DNA of 64,000 bases, from the NCBI GenBank assembly GCA_963806015.1, contig CAWDWM010000012.1, forward strand, positions 367,702 through 431,701. The letters run 5' to 3'. The stretch comes from JAOPZW01 sp963806015. Lineage in GTDB: Bacteria > Actinomycetota > Thermoleophilia > Solirubrobacterales > Solirubrobacteraceae. The notes below the pieces were generated by a model that did no database searches, was not told the origin of the DNA, and worked only from the letters and a program-made list of their open reading frames with translations. A program made the translations under genes and the position numbers. Of this stretch, positions 56,299-64,000 are shown in pieces (position 1 is the first letter of the stretch; each line of letters begins with the position of its first letter).

Positions 56299-56829
56299 CT
56301 ATGCGCCCCTGTAGAAGGGGTTGGTCAGCGTGTCGCGCTCGCGCACGAGGCGCTCGACCGCAGCGGCGTCGGGTCCGCCGACCGCCACACGGATCGCGGC
56401 GAGCACCGCCTCGCGGCCCGCCCGCCGGACGGCCGTCTCGTCGCTCGCGGCCGGATCGATCCAGATCGCAACGAAGACCAACGTCGCGAGGTCGGGGACG
56501 AGCAGCCGGTCGGCGACCGCGTCGAGGACGCCCTGCCCGACGCCCAACTGCGCTGCGCCCCAGGTCAGCGTCTGGTGGCGCTCGTTGGTCGCCGGCGCCT
56601 TGTTCATCATGACCGTGGGGGGCACGACCGCCTCGTAGGACGGCTGGTCGGGTCCGACGCAGACGAGGACTGGAGTGTGCCCGGGCGACGGCGACGTGAA
56701 CGCGGTCATGAGCGCCGCCGCCGTGGCGCTGCCGCGGCGCGCGAGGACCACGTTGACGTGGATGCCGTCGGGCGCCAGGCCGCCCCAGCCCTGGCCGATG
56801 GCTCCGTCGATGTTGGGGTCGGACGTCAT
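56299..56829 (-). CDS. Formaldehyde-activating-enzyme (Fae) family protein
   Basis: The 176-aa product carries the Fae core: GQGWGGLAPDGIHVNVVLARRGSATAAALMTAFTSPSPGHTPVLVCV, in which the His of GIHVN corresponds to Fae's catalytic His, and further the NKAPATNERHQTLTWGAAQLGVGQGVLDAV helices. Classic Fae condenses formaldehyde with tetrahydromethanopterin, a cofactor usually absent in actinobacteria, so this member probably does something else. A longer ATG start is at 56862. It is upstream of iclR on the same strand. Confidence 0.82.
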   Translation of the reverse strand: MTSDPNIDGAIGQGWGGLAPDGIHVNVVLARRGSATAAALMTAFTSPSPGHTPVLVCVGPDQPSYEAVVPPTVMMNKAPATNERHQTLTWGAAQLGVGQGVLDAVADRLLVPDLATLVFVAIWIDPAASDETAVRRAGREAVLAAIRVAVGGPDAAAVERLVRERDTLTNPFYRGA

Positions 56830-56882
56830 TCGCCTCGTCGCGAGAAGCGGGTTGACCACCATCGCGCACAGCGGTAGGGTCG

Positions 56883-56902
56883 GCGTTCTGCTTCTGGAAC
56901 GC
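56883..56902. promoter_or_regulatory. Candidate second IclR operator, in the divergent control region
   Basis: GCGTTC-TGCTTCTG-GAACGC (6-bp arms) lies in the 208-bp gap between the Fae-like gene and the ABC-transporter operon. It resembles the site before iclR and is well placed to control both directions. Confidence 0.45.
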
Positions 56903-57037
56903 TAGTCCATCAGCAAAACGCCTGCAAATGGCCGCCGCCTCGGATGACCACGACGTTCGCGTCATCGGGCCGACGCGGCGCGCCTCTGGCCACCGGTACG
57001 CGGGTGGAAGCGCCGACACGCCGACTGAGGAGGAGAC

Positions 57038-58762
57038 GTGAGCCGCAACCAGACGAACCGCCGGGTCGACTCGATCCGCGCGCAGAGCAGCGAACTCGAG
57101 AACCACCTCATCGACGAGTACAGCTCCGGGCAGCTCAGCCGGCGCGAGTTCGTCCGGCGCGGCACCGTGATCGGCATGTCGCTCTCGGCGGTGGGGTTCC
57201 TGGCCAGCGCGTGCGGCACGGGCAAGAAGACCAGCACCGGCGCGGGCGGCGGCGGCACGGCCGTCGAGGCCGGTGGCAAGGAGGTCACGGTCCGCGCCGG
57301 CGGGACGCTGAAGCTCGGCATGTCCCCGGGCCCGGCGACCGAGATCGACCCGCTCAAGGTGGCCGACGAGGGCGGCCTGGGCATCATGTCGCAGACCGCC
57401 GAGTTCCTGTCGTGGTCGGACAGCAAGCTGAAGCTCCAGCCGCGGCTGGCCGAGAGCTGGAAGCCGAACGCGGACGGCACCGTCTGGACGTTCAAGATCC
57501 GCCAGGGCGTCAAGTTCCACGACGGCACGCCAATGACCGCGGAGGACGTCGCGGCCTCGATCAACGCGCTGTCGGATCCAAAGAGCGGCTCCAACGCGCT
57601 GTCGACGTTCGGCGGGGTGCTCTCGAAGGGCTCAGCGAAGGCATCCGATGCGAGCACGGTGGTCTTCGAGCTCGACGCGCCGAACGGCAACTTCCCCTAC
57701 CTGCTCAGCTCCGACAACTACAACGCGATCATCGTTCCGAAGGACTTCAGCGGGAAGTGGGAGAAGACGTTCCCCGGCACCGGGCCGTGGAAGCTCGACA
57801 AATACACGCCGAACTCCGGCGTCTCCTATGTCAAGAACGCCGATTACTGGGACAAGAGCCGGGTCCCGAAGCTCGACCGCCAGGAGGTGAAGTTCTATCC
57901 CAAGGAGCAGGCGCAGATCCTGGCGCTGCAGAGCGGCGACGTCGACGTCCTCGTGCACTTCTCGCCGACCGGCGGTAGGGCGCTGCTCAACGACGCAAAC
58001 ATCACGGTGATCGAGCTGCGCTCGTCGGTGCACCGCGAGGTGCACATGCGCAACGACAAGAAGCCGTTCGACGACAAGCGCGTGCGACAGGCGATGGCGC
58101 TCGCCGTCGACCGCAATGCGCTGGTCAACGGCCTCTTCGCGGGAAAGGCCGACGTCGGCAACGACAGCCCGTTCGCGCCGGTGTTCCCCTCGACCGACAA
58201 GAGCGTCCCCCAGCGCAAGCAGGATCTCGAGAAGGCCAAGGCGCTGATGAAGGAGGCCGGGGTCAGCAACGCGTCGGTGACGCTGAACACGTGGGACGGC
58301 TTCGAGCTGCCCGACCTCGCCCAGCTGCTCCAGAACGACGCGGCCAAGGTCGGGATCACCCTGAAGCCGAACATCACCCCCGCCGGCACCTACTACGGCG
58401 ACGCCGTCTTCGGCAAGTCGCCGTGGCTGGATTCGGTGATGGGGATCACCGACTACGGGCACCGGGGCGTGCCGAACGTGTTCCTCAACGCGCCGCTGCA
58501 GAGCAAGGGCGTCTGGAACGGCGCCCACTTCCACAACCCGACCTACGACGGGCTGGTGAAGGAGTACACGGCGGCGCTGGACATCGGCGCGCAGCGCGCC
58601 GCGGCGAAGAAGATCCAGGAGCTGCTGCTCGACGAGACGCCGATCATCTACCCGTACTTCTACTTCTTCCTGACCGGGACGAAGAAGAACGTCGGCAACG
58701 TCGAGGTGTCGGCCATGGGCCATTACGACATCACCAAGGCCGGGTTCACGTCAGGGTCCTAG
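57038..58762 (+). CDS. Peptide-type ABC transporter substrate-binding lipoprotein
   Basis: The 574-aa family-5 solute-binding protein has a twin-arginine-like motif (SRREFVRRG) followed by a hydrophobic segment and lipobox LASAC (Cys about residue 55), so it is probably a Tat-exported lipoprotein. FKIRQGVKFHDGTPMTAEDV is the family-5 signature. It begins with a strong GAGGAGGAG ribosome-binding site. It feeds the permeases encoded next. The ligand could be a peptide, opine or other amide compound. Confidence 0.93.
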   Translation: MSRNQTNRRVDSIRAQSSELENHLIDEYSSGQLSRREFVRRGTVIGMSLSAVGFLASACGTGKKTSTGAGGGGTAVEAGGKEVTVRAGGTLKLGMSPGPATEIDPLKVADEGGLGIMSQTAEFLSWSDSKLKLQPRLAESWKPNADGTVWTFKIRQGVKFHDGTPMTAEDVAASINALSDPKSGSNALSTFGGVLSKGSAKASDASTVVFELDAPNGNFPYLLSSDNYNAIIVPKDFSGKWEKTFPGTGPWKLDKYTPNSGVSYVKNADYWDKSRVPKLDRQEVKFYPKEQAQILALQSGDVDVLVHFSPTGGRALLNDANITVIELRSSVHREVHMRNDKKPFDDKRVRQAMALAVDRNALVNGLFAGKADVGNDSPFAPVFPSTDKSVPQRKQDLEKAKALMKEAGVSNASVTLNTWDGFELPDLAQLLQNDAAKVGITLKPNITPAGTYYGDAVFGKSPWLDSVMGITDYGHRGVPNVFLNAPLQSKGVWNGAHFHNPTYDGLVKEYTAALDIGAQRAAAKKIQELLLDETPIIYPYFYFFLTGTKKNVGNVEVSAMGHYDITKAGFTSGS

Positions 58763-58777
58763 AGGCGGCGTCCGGCC

Positions 58778-59734
58778 ATGGCCAGGTTCATTGCCAAGCG
58801 GCTGGCTCTCGGGCTCATCACGCTGTGGCTGCTCAGCGTGCTCGTCTTCTTCATGGCCAACGTGCTGCCGGGCAACGTGGCGCGCCGGGTGCTCGGCCCG
58901 TTCGCCTCGCCGACGGCGGTCGCCGCGCTCAACCACCAGCTCGGCACCGACCAGCCGATCGTGACGCAGTACGTCAACCAGATGAAGGGCTACCTCCACG
59001 GCGACATGGGCCGGTCGGTCTCGACCCGCCAGCCGATCTCCGAGGTGCTCTGGCCTGCGCTGGGGCACTCGGCGAAGCTCGCGGTGCTCGCGTTCCTGAT
59101 CGTCGTGCCGCTGTCGATCCTCGGCGGGGTGGTCGCGGCCCTCAAGCAGGGCAGCGTGACCGACCGGGTGATCACGGTCGGCGGCCTGTCGGCGACGGCC
59201 ATCCCCGACTTCGTCTGGGCGGTCGTCCTGCTGATCGTCTTCTCGCTCGGCCTGGGGATCTTCCCGTCGACCGCGGCGTGGCCCGAGGGGTCGGGGATCC
59301 TGACGCAGGTGAAGTACCTGCTGCTGCCGGCGTTCTGCCTCGTGTTCGTCCTGTTCGGCTACATCGCGCGGATGGCCCGGGCAGGGACGATCGAGGCGCT
59401 CGACGCCGACTACACGCGGACCGCGGCGATCAAGGGCCTGCCCCAGCGCACGGTGCTCCGGCGCCACGTGCTGCGCAACTCGCTGCTGCCGACGATCGCC
59501 GTGATCGCGACGCAGGTCGGGTACCTGATGGGAGGCCTGGTGGTGATCGAGCTCATCTTCAACTACCAGGGGATCGGCCAGATGATCTACCGCGCGGCCA
59601 CCCAGAAGGACTTCCCGGCGCTCGAGGCGGCCGTGCTCGTGGTCGGCATCGTCTTCCTGGTGTCGACGCTCGTCGCCGACGTCCTGTACTCGGTCCTCAA
59701 CCCGCGCGTGCGGCTGGGGAGCGCGGAGTCGTGA
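58778..59734 (+). CDS. Peptide-type ABC transporter permease (DppB-like)
   Basis: The 318-aa protein has six predicted membrane segments. The EAA loop is ALDADYTRTAAIKGLPQRTVLRRHVLRNSLLP, and the N-terminal LALGLITLWLLSVLVFFMANVLPG and DQPIVTQYVNQMKGYLHGDMG are typical of DppB. The stop overlaps the next start (GTGA). Confidence 0.95.
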   Translation: MARFIAKRLALGLITLWLLSVLVFFMANVLPGNVARRVLGPFASPTAVAALNHQLGTDQPIVTQYVNQMKGYLHGDMGRSVSTRQPISEVLWPALGHSAKLAVLAFLIVVPLSILGGVVAALKQGSVTDRVITVGGLSATAIPDFVWAVVLLIVFSLGLGIFPSTAAWPEGSGILTQVKYLLLPAFCLVFVLFGYIARMARAGTIEALDADYTRTAAIKGLPQRTVLRRHVLRNSLLPTIAVIATQVGYLMGGLVVIELIFNYQGIGQMIYRAATQKDFPALEAAVLVVGIVFLVSTLVADVLYSVLNPRVRLGSAES

Positions 59735-60642
59735 GCGCCGGCGCCCCGACGCCCGCGATCGATCCCGTCGGCGACGTCAGCGTCGCGCTGGGCCCTCCGC
59801 GCGACGACGCCCGGCTCGCTCGCAAGGAGCGCCTGCAGGTCCTGCTTCGGTCGAAGTCGTTCATCGTGGGCAATGTCATCGTCGGCTTCTGGGTGCTGTG
59901 CGCGATCTTCGGCAAGGCGGTCGTCCCTCAGGACCCGTTCGCGTCGAGCCCGCTCAACGGCCTGGAGGCGCCGAGCGCCGACTATTGGTTCGGCACGGAC
60001 CGTCTCGGCCGCGACGTGTTCGCGCGGGTCATCGTCGGCTCGCGAGACATCATGCTGATCGCGCCGGTTGCGACGCTGCTCGGCACCGTCCTCGGCACCG
60101 CGCTCGGGCTCGTCACCGGCTACTTCCGCGGCGCGATCGACGACGTCCTGAGCCGGCTCATCGAGACGGTGCTCGCGCTGCCGGTCATCCTGGTGGCCGT
60201 GCTGGCCATCACCTCGCTGGGACCGTCGAACCTCACCATCATCCTCGTGGTCGGCTTCGTGTTCGCGCCGGTCATCGCGCGCACGGTGCGTGCCGCGGTG
60301 CTCAGCGAGCGCGAGCTCGAGTACGTCGCCGCCGCCCGATTGCGCAACGAGCGCACGCCGTACATCCTGTTCGCCGAGATCCTGCCCAACGTGATGGGAC
60401 CGGTGATCGTCGAGTTCACGGTCCGCCTCGGCTACGCGATCTTCGTCGTCGCGACGCTGAGCTTCCTCGGGTTCGGCGTGCAGCCGCCGGCGCCCGACTG
60501 GGGCCTACAGATCTTCGACCACTACGGTCTGATCAGCGGCGGCTTCTGGTGGCCGGTGCTCTTCCCGGCCGCCGCGATCGCGACCCTCGTCATCGGCGTG
60601 AACCTCATCGCCGATGGCCTGACCCAGGCGTTCGAGCGATGA
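59731..60642 (+). CDS. Peptide-type ABC transporter permease (DppC-like)
   Basis: The 303-aa protein has the DppC signature YWFGTDRLGRDVFARVIVGSR, an EAA loop (ERELEYVAAARLRNERTPYILFAEILPNVMGPV) and six membrane segments. A GTG start is used; its stop overlaps the next ATG (ATGA). Confidence 0.95.
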   Translation: MSAGAPTPAIDPVGDVSVALGPPRDDARLARKERLQVLLRSKSFIVGNVIVGFWVLCAIFGKAVVPQDPFASSPLNGLEAPSADYWFGTDRLGRDVFARVIVGSRDIMLIAPVATLLGTVLGTALGLVTGYFRGAIDDVLSRLIETVLALPVILVAVLAITSLGPSNLTIILVVGFVFAPVIARTVRAAVLSERELEYVAAARLRNERTPYILFAEILPNVMGPVIVEFTVRLGYAIFVVATLSFLGFGVQPPAPDWGLQIFDHYGLISGGFWWPVLFPAAAIATLVIGVNLIADGLTQAFER

Positions 60643-62741
60643 CCGTGCCCGCCGCCGTCGCCGCGCCTCCCGCGCTCGACCTCACGGACCTCGAGGTCGC
60701 GTATCGCGTGCGCGGCATCTGGCGCCCGGTGCTGCGCGGCGTGACGTTCGCCATCGCCGAGGGTGAGTCCTACGGCCTCGTCGGCGAGTCCGGCTGCGGC
60801 AAGTCGACCGCCGCCTTCGCAATCGTCCGTTACCTGCCGCGCAACGGCCGCGTGAGCTCGGGCTCGATCAAGGTCGCGGGCGAGGACCTGCTCGCCATGA
60901 GCGAGGACGACGTCCGCACGATGCGCAGCACGCGCGTCTCGATGGTCTACCAGAACCCGGGCGGCGCGCTGAACCCGACGATCCGGGTCGGCGACCAGGT
61001 CGCCGAGACGTTCACGATCGCCGGCGTGGCCAAGGGCGAGGCGCATGACCGCGCGCAGGACATGCTGCGCAAGGTCCAGATCTCCGACCCGGCGCGGGTC
61101 ATGCGCCGCTATCCGCACCAGCTCTCGGGCGGGATGCAGCAGCGCGTCGTGATCGCGATGGCGCTGGCCAAGGACCCGACGCTGCTGATCCTCGACGAGC
61201 CGACGACCGGCCTCGACGCGACGGTCGAGGCGGAGGTGCTCGACCTCGTCTCGGCGCTGCGCACGGAGTTCGGCACGACGGTCCTGTTCATCAGCCACAA
61301 CCTCGAGGTCATCACGAAGATGTGCGACCGCGTCGGCGTGCTCTACGCCGGGCGGCTCGTCGAGGAGGGGCCCGTCCAGGCGGTGTTCGACGACCCGCGC
61401 CACCCGTACGCGGTCGGGCTGCTGCGCTGCCTGCCGCACGGCGGCGTGCGCAAGGATCGCGAGCGGCTCGACACGATCCCGGGCTTCCTGCCCCAGCTTG
61501 GCGCCGACCTGCCGGCGTGCGTGTTCGTCGACCGTTGCGGCCTCGCGCAGGAGATCTGCCACCGCGAGGAGCCTGCGTTCTTCGACGTCGGGGGCGGGCG
61601 GCACAGCCGCTGCCACTTCTGGGAGCAGGCACACGAACTGCCACGCGCCGCCCCCGCCGCGGGTCTGCGTAGCGTGATCGACGCGGACTCCGAGCCGGTC
61701 ATCCGCACCGAGGGCATGTACAAGACCTTCCGTCAGGAGGGCCACGACGTCCGCGCGGTCGACGACGTCTCGCTCGTGCTGCACCGCGGCGAGACGCTCG
61801 GCCTCGTCGGCGAGTCGGGCAGCGGCAAGACGACGCTCGCCCGCGCGCTGCTCGGGCTGACGGCGGCCGACCAGGGATCGGTCATCGAGCTCGACGGGCG
61901 CCTGTTGCCGACCCGCATCGACAAGCGCGACGCCGAGCACGTCCGCGCGCTGCAGATCGTCTTCCAGAACCCCGACTCGGCCCTGAACCGGCGGTTCTCG
62001 GTGCACCGGATCCTGAGCCGCGCCCTCGTCAAGCTGCGCCGCGACCGCAGTGACGAGCGCGAGGCCCACCTGCACGAACTCGCCGAGTCCGTGCGCTTCG
62101 ACGTGCGCCTCATCAACTCCCGCCCGGCGCAGCTCTCGGGCGGCCTGAAGCAGCGGGTCGCAATCGCGCGCGCGTTCGCGGGCGAGCCCCGCGTCGTCGT
62201 CTGCGACGAGCCGACCTCCGCGCTCGACGTCTCGGTGCAGGCCGCCATCCTCAACCTGCTCGCCGAGCTGCAGGCCGAGAAGGGCGTCGCCTACCTCTTC
62301 ATCTCCCACGACCTCGCGGTCGTCCGCTATCTCTCCGACCGGATCGCCGTGCTGTACCTCGGCCGGGTGATGGAGCTCGGCGACTCCGAGACGGTGTTCA
62401 GCGCGCCGCAGCACCCGTACACCGAGGCACTCCTGTCCTCCGTCCCGCAGGCCGAGGGCGAGCAGCGGCCACGGATCCGGCTGCACGGCGAGATCCCCAG
62501 CCACGCCGACCCGCCATCCGGGTGCGTGTTCCACACGCGCTGCCCGCGCTTCATCGGCGACGTCTGCGTAAATGAGGAGCCACCGCTGCGCGAGGTCGAG
62601 CCCGGCCACCACTGGCGCTGTCACCACGAGCTCGACGCCCTGCGCGAGCTGCAGAAGACCGCCCCGCGGGAGCGCCGGAACGATGGCCCGCCGGCGGAGG
62701 CCGAGGCCGGCGCGGGGTCGCCGGGCGGGGGCGCGCCCTGA
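60639..62741 (+). CDS. Fused dual-ATPase (DppD-DppF-like) ABC transporter subunit
   Basis: The 700-aa protein joins two nucleotide-binding domains. The first has Walker A GESGCGKST near residue 50, signature LSGGMQQR near 170 and Walker B LLILDEPTTGLD; the second has GESGSGKTT near 390, LSGGLKQR near 500 and VVCDEPTSALD. Each is followed by the oligopeptide-type C-terminal Cys motif (CVFVDRCGLAQEICHREEP, CVFHTRCPRFIGDVCVNEEP). Usually these are two genes. Its stop overlaps the next gene's CTG. Confidence 0.95.
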   Translation: MTVPAAVAAPPALDLTDLEVAYRVRGIWRPVLRGVTFAIAEGESYGLVGESGCGKSTAAFAIVRYLPRNGRVSSGSIKVAGEDLLAMSEDDVRTMRSTRVSMVYQNPGGALNPTIRVGDQVAETFTIAGVAKGEAHDRAQDMLRKVQISDPARVMRRYPHQLSGGMQQRVVIAMALAKDPTLLILDEPTTGLDATVEAEVLDLVSALRTEFGTTVLFISHNLEVITKMCDRVGVLYAGRLVEEGPVQAVFDDPRHPYAVGLLRCLPHGGVRKDRERLDTIPGFLPQLGADLPACVFVDRCGLAQEICHREEPAFFDVGGGRHSRCHFWEQAHELPRAAPAAGLRSVIDADSEPVIRTEGMYKTFRQEGHDVRAVDDVSLVLHRGETLGLVGESGSGKTTLARALLGLTAADQGSVIELDGRLLPTRIDKRDAEHVRALQIVFQNPDSALNRRFSVHRILSRALVKLRRDRSDEREAHLHELAESVRFDVRLINSRPAQLSGGLKQRVAIARAFAGEPRVVVCDEPTSALDVSVQAAILNLLAELQAEKGVAYLFISHDLAVVRYLSDRIAVLYLGRVMELGDSETVFSAPQHPYTEALLSSVPQAEGEQRPRIRLHGEIPSHADPPSGCVFHTRCPRFIGDVCVNEEPPLREVEPGHHWRCHHELDALRELQKTAPRERRNDGPPAEAEAGAGSPGGGAP

Positions 62742-63856
62742 GGACCCGCGCGGCGGTCCTCGAGCACACCGGGGCGTCGCTCGAGCTCGTGGAGCTGGAG
62801 CTGGCCCCGCCCGGGCCCGGTGAAGTACTCGTGCGCCTGCGCGCCGCGGGCGTCTGCCACTCCGATCTCAATGCGATCGACGGGACGGCCGCGACGCGCT
62901 GCCCGGCCGTCCTGGGCCATGAGGGCGCCGGGGTCGTCGAGGCGGTCGGCGACGGCGTCGACCTCGCCCCCGGCGCGCCCGTCCTGCTCTCGTGGCTGCC
63001 GTCGTGCGGGCGTTGCGAGGAGTGCCTGCGCGATTTGCCTCACCTCTGCACGACGGCGTGGCAGGCGATGGCCGCCGGCGGGCTGCTCGACGGCGCGACG
63101 CGATTCTCGCGCGACGGCGAGCCCGTCTTCCACTACTGCTTCCTGTCGACGTTCGCCGAGCGCGCGGTCGTGCCGGCCCGATGCTGCATCGCGATGCCCG
63201 ACGACGTGCCCTTCGACGTCGCCGCGCTGGTCGGCTGCGCGATCACGACCGGGACGGGCGCCGTCTGGCGGACCGCCGGAGTCCGGCCGGGGGACCGCGT
63301 CGCGGTCATCGGCTGCGGCGGGGTCGGGCTGAGCGCCGTCCTCGCCGCCGTCGCCGTGGGCGCAGACCCGATCGTGGCCGTCGACGTCACGCCGGAGAAG
63401 CTCGAGGCGGCGTTGCGCCTCGGCGCGACCGACGCGGTGCAGTGGTCGGGCGGCCCCGACGAGACCGCCGAAGCGGTCCGCGCGGTCAGTGGCGGCGGGG
63501 TCGACTACGCGATCGAAGCGACCGGACGCACCGAGGCTGCCCGCGCGGCGTTCCTGTCCACGCGCGCGCGGGGGGCCGCGGTGCTGATCGGGATCCCGGC
63601 GGCGGACGCGGAGGTGTCGCTGCCCGCGCTTTCGATCCCACGGATGGAGCGGCGCGTGCTCGGCTCCGTCTACGGGTCCGCGCGCCCGGAGCGCGACTTC
63701 CCGGCGCTGCTCGATCTGTACCGCCGCGGGCGGCTCCCCCTCGACCGACTGGTCGCCGCGCGCCTGCCGCTCGAAGCGGTCGAGGAGGCATTCGGACTCA
63801 TGCGCGACGGCAGCGCAGGACGCATCGTGCTCGACCTCGACCGAGCGGCGACATGA
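62738..63856 (+). CDS. Zinc-dependent alcohol dehydrogenase (class III-like), CTG start probable
   Basis: This MDR enzyme of about 372 aa has catalytic Cys in AGVCHSDLNAIDG, GHEGAGVVEAVGDGV, a structural-zinc cluster CGRCEECLRDLPHLC, and the Rossmann VIGCGGVGLSAVLAAVAVGA. The first strand, RTRAAVLEHTGASLELVELEL, lies upstream of the first usual start (GTG at 62789) and is in frame back to a CTG that overlaps the preceding stop as CTGA. Family members of this kind act on aldehydes or alcohols, some on formaldehyde conjugates. It is in operon with the transporter and the enolase-superfamily gene (ATGA). Confidence 0.9.
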   Translation: MRTRAAVLEHTGASLELVELELAPPGPGEVLVRLRAAGVCHSDLNAIDGTAATRCPAVLGHEGAGVVEAVGDGVDLAPGAPVLLSWLPSCGRCEECLRDLPHLCTTAWQAMAAGGLLDGATRFSRDGEPVFHYCFLSTFAERAVVPARCCIAMPDDVPFDVAALVGCAITTGTGAVWRTAGVRPGDRVAVIGCGGVGLSAVLAAVAVGADPIVAVDVTPEKLEAALRLGATDAVQWSGGPDETAEAVRAVSGGGVDYAIEATGRTEAARAAFLSTRARGAAVLIGIPAADAEVSLPALSIPRMERRVLGSVYGSARPERDFPALLDLYRRGRLPLDRLVAARLPLEAVEEAFGLMRDGSAGRIVLDLDRAAT

Positions 63857-64000
63857 CCGCGCGCACCGCCGCCGCGCCGTCGACCGGACCCGACACGGTG
63901 GGCGCCCGGATCGCGGGCGTCGAGGTCCGCCGCTACGCGGTCACGCTGGACCCGCCGTTTCAGGCGGCGTGGGACCCGACCCCGCGCGCGACGGTGGAGG
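63853..64000 (+). CDS. Mandelate racemase/muconate lactonizing enzyme family protein, N-terminal fragment
   Basis: The first 49 codons are present before the window ends. After a leader (MTARTAAAPSTGPDTVG), RIAGVEVRRYAVTLDPPFQAAWDP is the N-terminal capping-domain start of enolase-superfamily enzymes, which abstract a proton alpha to a carboxylate and act as racemases, lactonases or dehydratases. ATG overlaps the upstream stop. The substrate cannot be told; its operon suggests catabolism of the compound taken up by the ABC system. Confidence 0.75.
   Translation, partial: MTARTAAAPSTGPDTVGARIAGVEVRRYAVTLDPPFQAAWDPTPRATVE

Overview
The window is very GC-rich, with nearly every coding third position G or C. 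It has many 1-4 bp start/stop overlaps, many starts that lack a Shine-Dalgarno sequence but follow a TANNNT hexamer, a fused PafBC, an Lhr helicase and SpoIIE/REC signalling proteins. This fits an aerobic actinobacterium, most probably of the Thermoleophilia/Solirubrobacterales type. That placement is inferred from gene style, because there is no rRNA or marker gene in the window.

Layout. 1-11 kb: end of a VOC gene, the large helicase Lhr, a TetR/UDG-b pair, a small lipoprotein, and a dTDP-sugar block (rfbB, rfbD, rmlA-long) with a DUF1349 protein and a 60-aa protein. 11-21 kb: an RsbW-like ATPase, a secreted anchor-type protein, fused PafBC, a response regulator followed by a stand-alone HisKA mini-protein, a secreted metalloprotease with a structured element upstream, a YhaM-like HD nuclease, an SDR and a DHA2 transporter. 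21-38 kb: an L,D-transpeptidase and then a complete selenocysteine system. This is selD, the selC tRNA (anticodon TCA), a three-subunit formate dehydrogenase whose catalytic subunit reads through an in-frame TGA followed by a clear SECIS hairpin, selA, and a short selB. Two paralogous LuxR/LAL regulators, a GNAT gene and an ECF-type sigma factor lie inside it. 38-45 kb: SDR, secreted protein, two decayed genes (a flavin monooxygenase and a beta-hydroxyacid dehydrogenase), a TetR/MFS pair with a clean operator, an aldo-keto reductase and a coiled-coil transglycosylase. 45-54 kb: DedA plus a YbhN-like membrane protein, a calcium-repeat secreted protein, a MerR-controlled gene, and a REC-phosphatase / CHASE3 kinase / REC signalling operon. 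54-64 kb: a catabolic locus with amidohydrolase, IclR and a Fae-like gene on one strand, and a peptide-type ABC transporter, zinc alcohol dehydrogenase and the start of an enolase-superfamily enzyme on the other.

How genes work together. SelD makes selenophosphate, SelA converts Ser-tRNA(Sec) to Sec-tRNA(Sec), and SelB delivers it to the UGA of fdhA. FdhA, FdhB and the NrfD-like subunit pass electrons from formate to the membrane. All parts needed to make one selenoprotein sit within about 16 kb of their only visible client. Small-scale features include a dispersed intergenic repeat next to gene ends, recurring TANNNT boxes 6-10 nt before start codons (one version shared by selD, selC and selA), and candidate operators for the TetR, MerR and IclR regulators.
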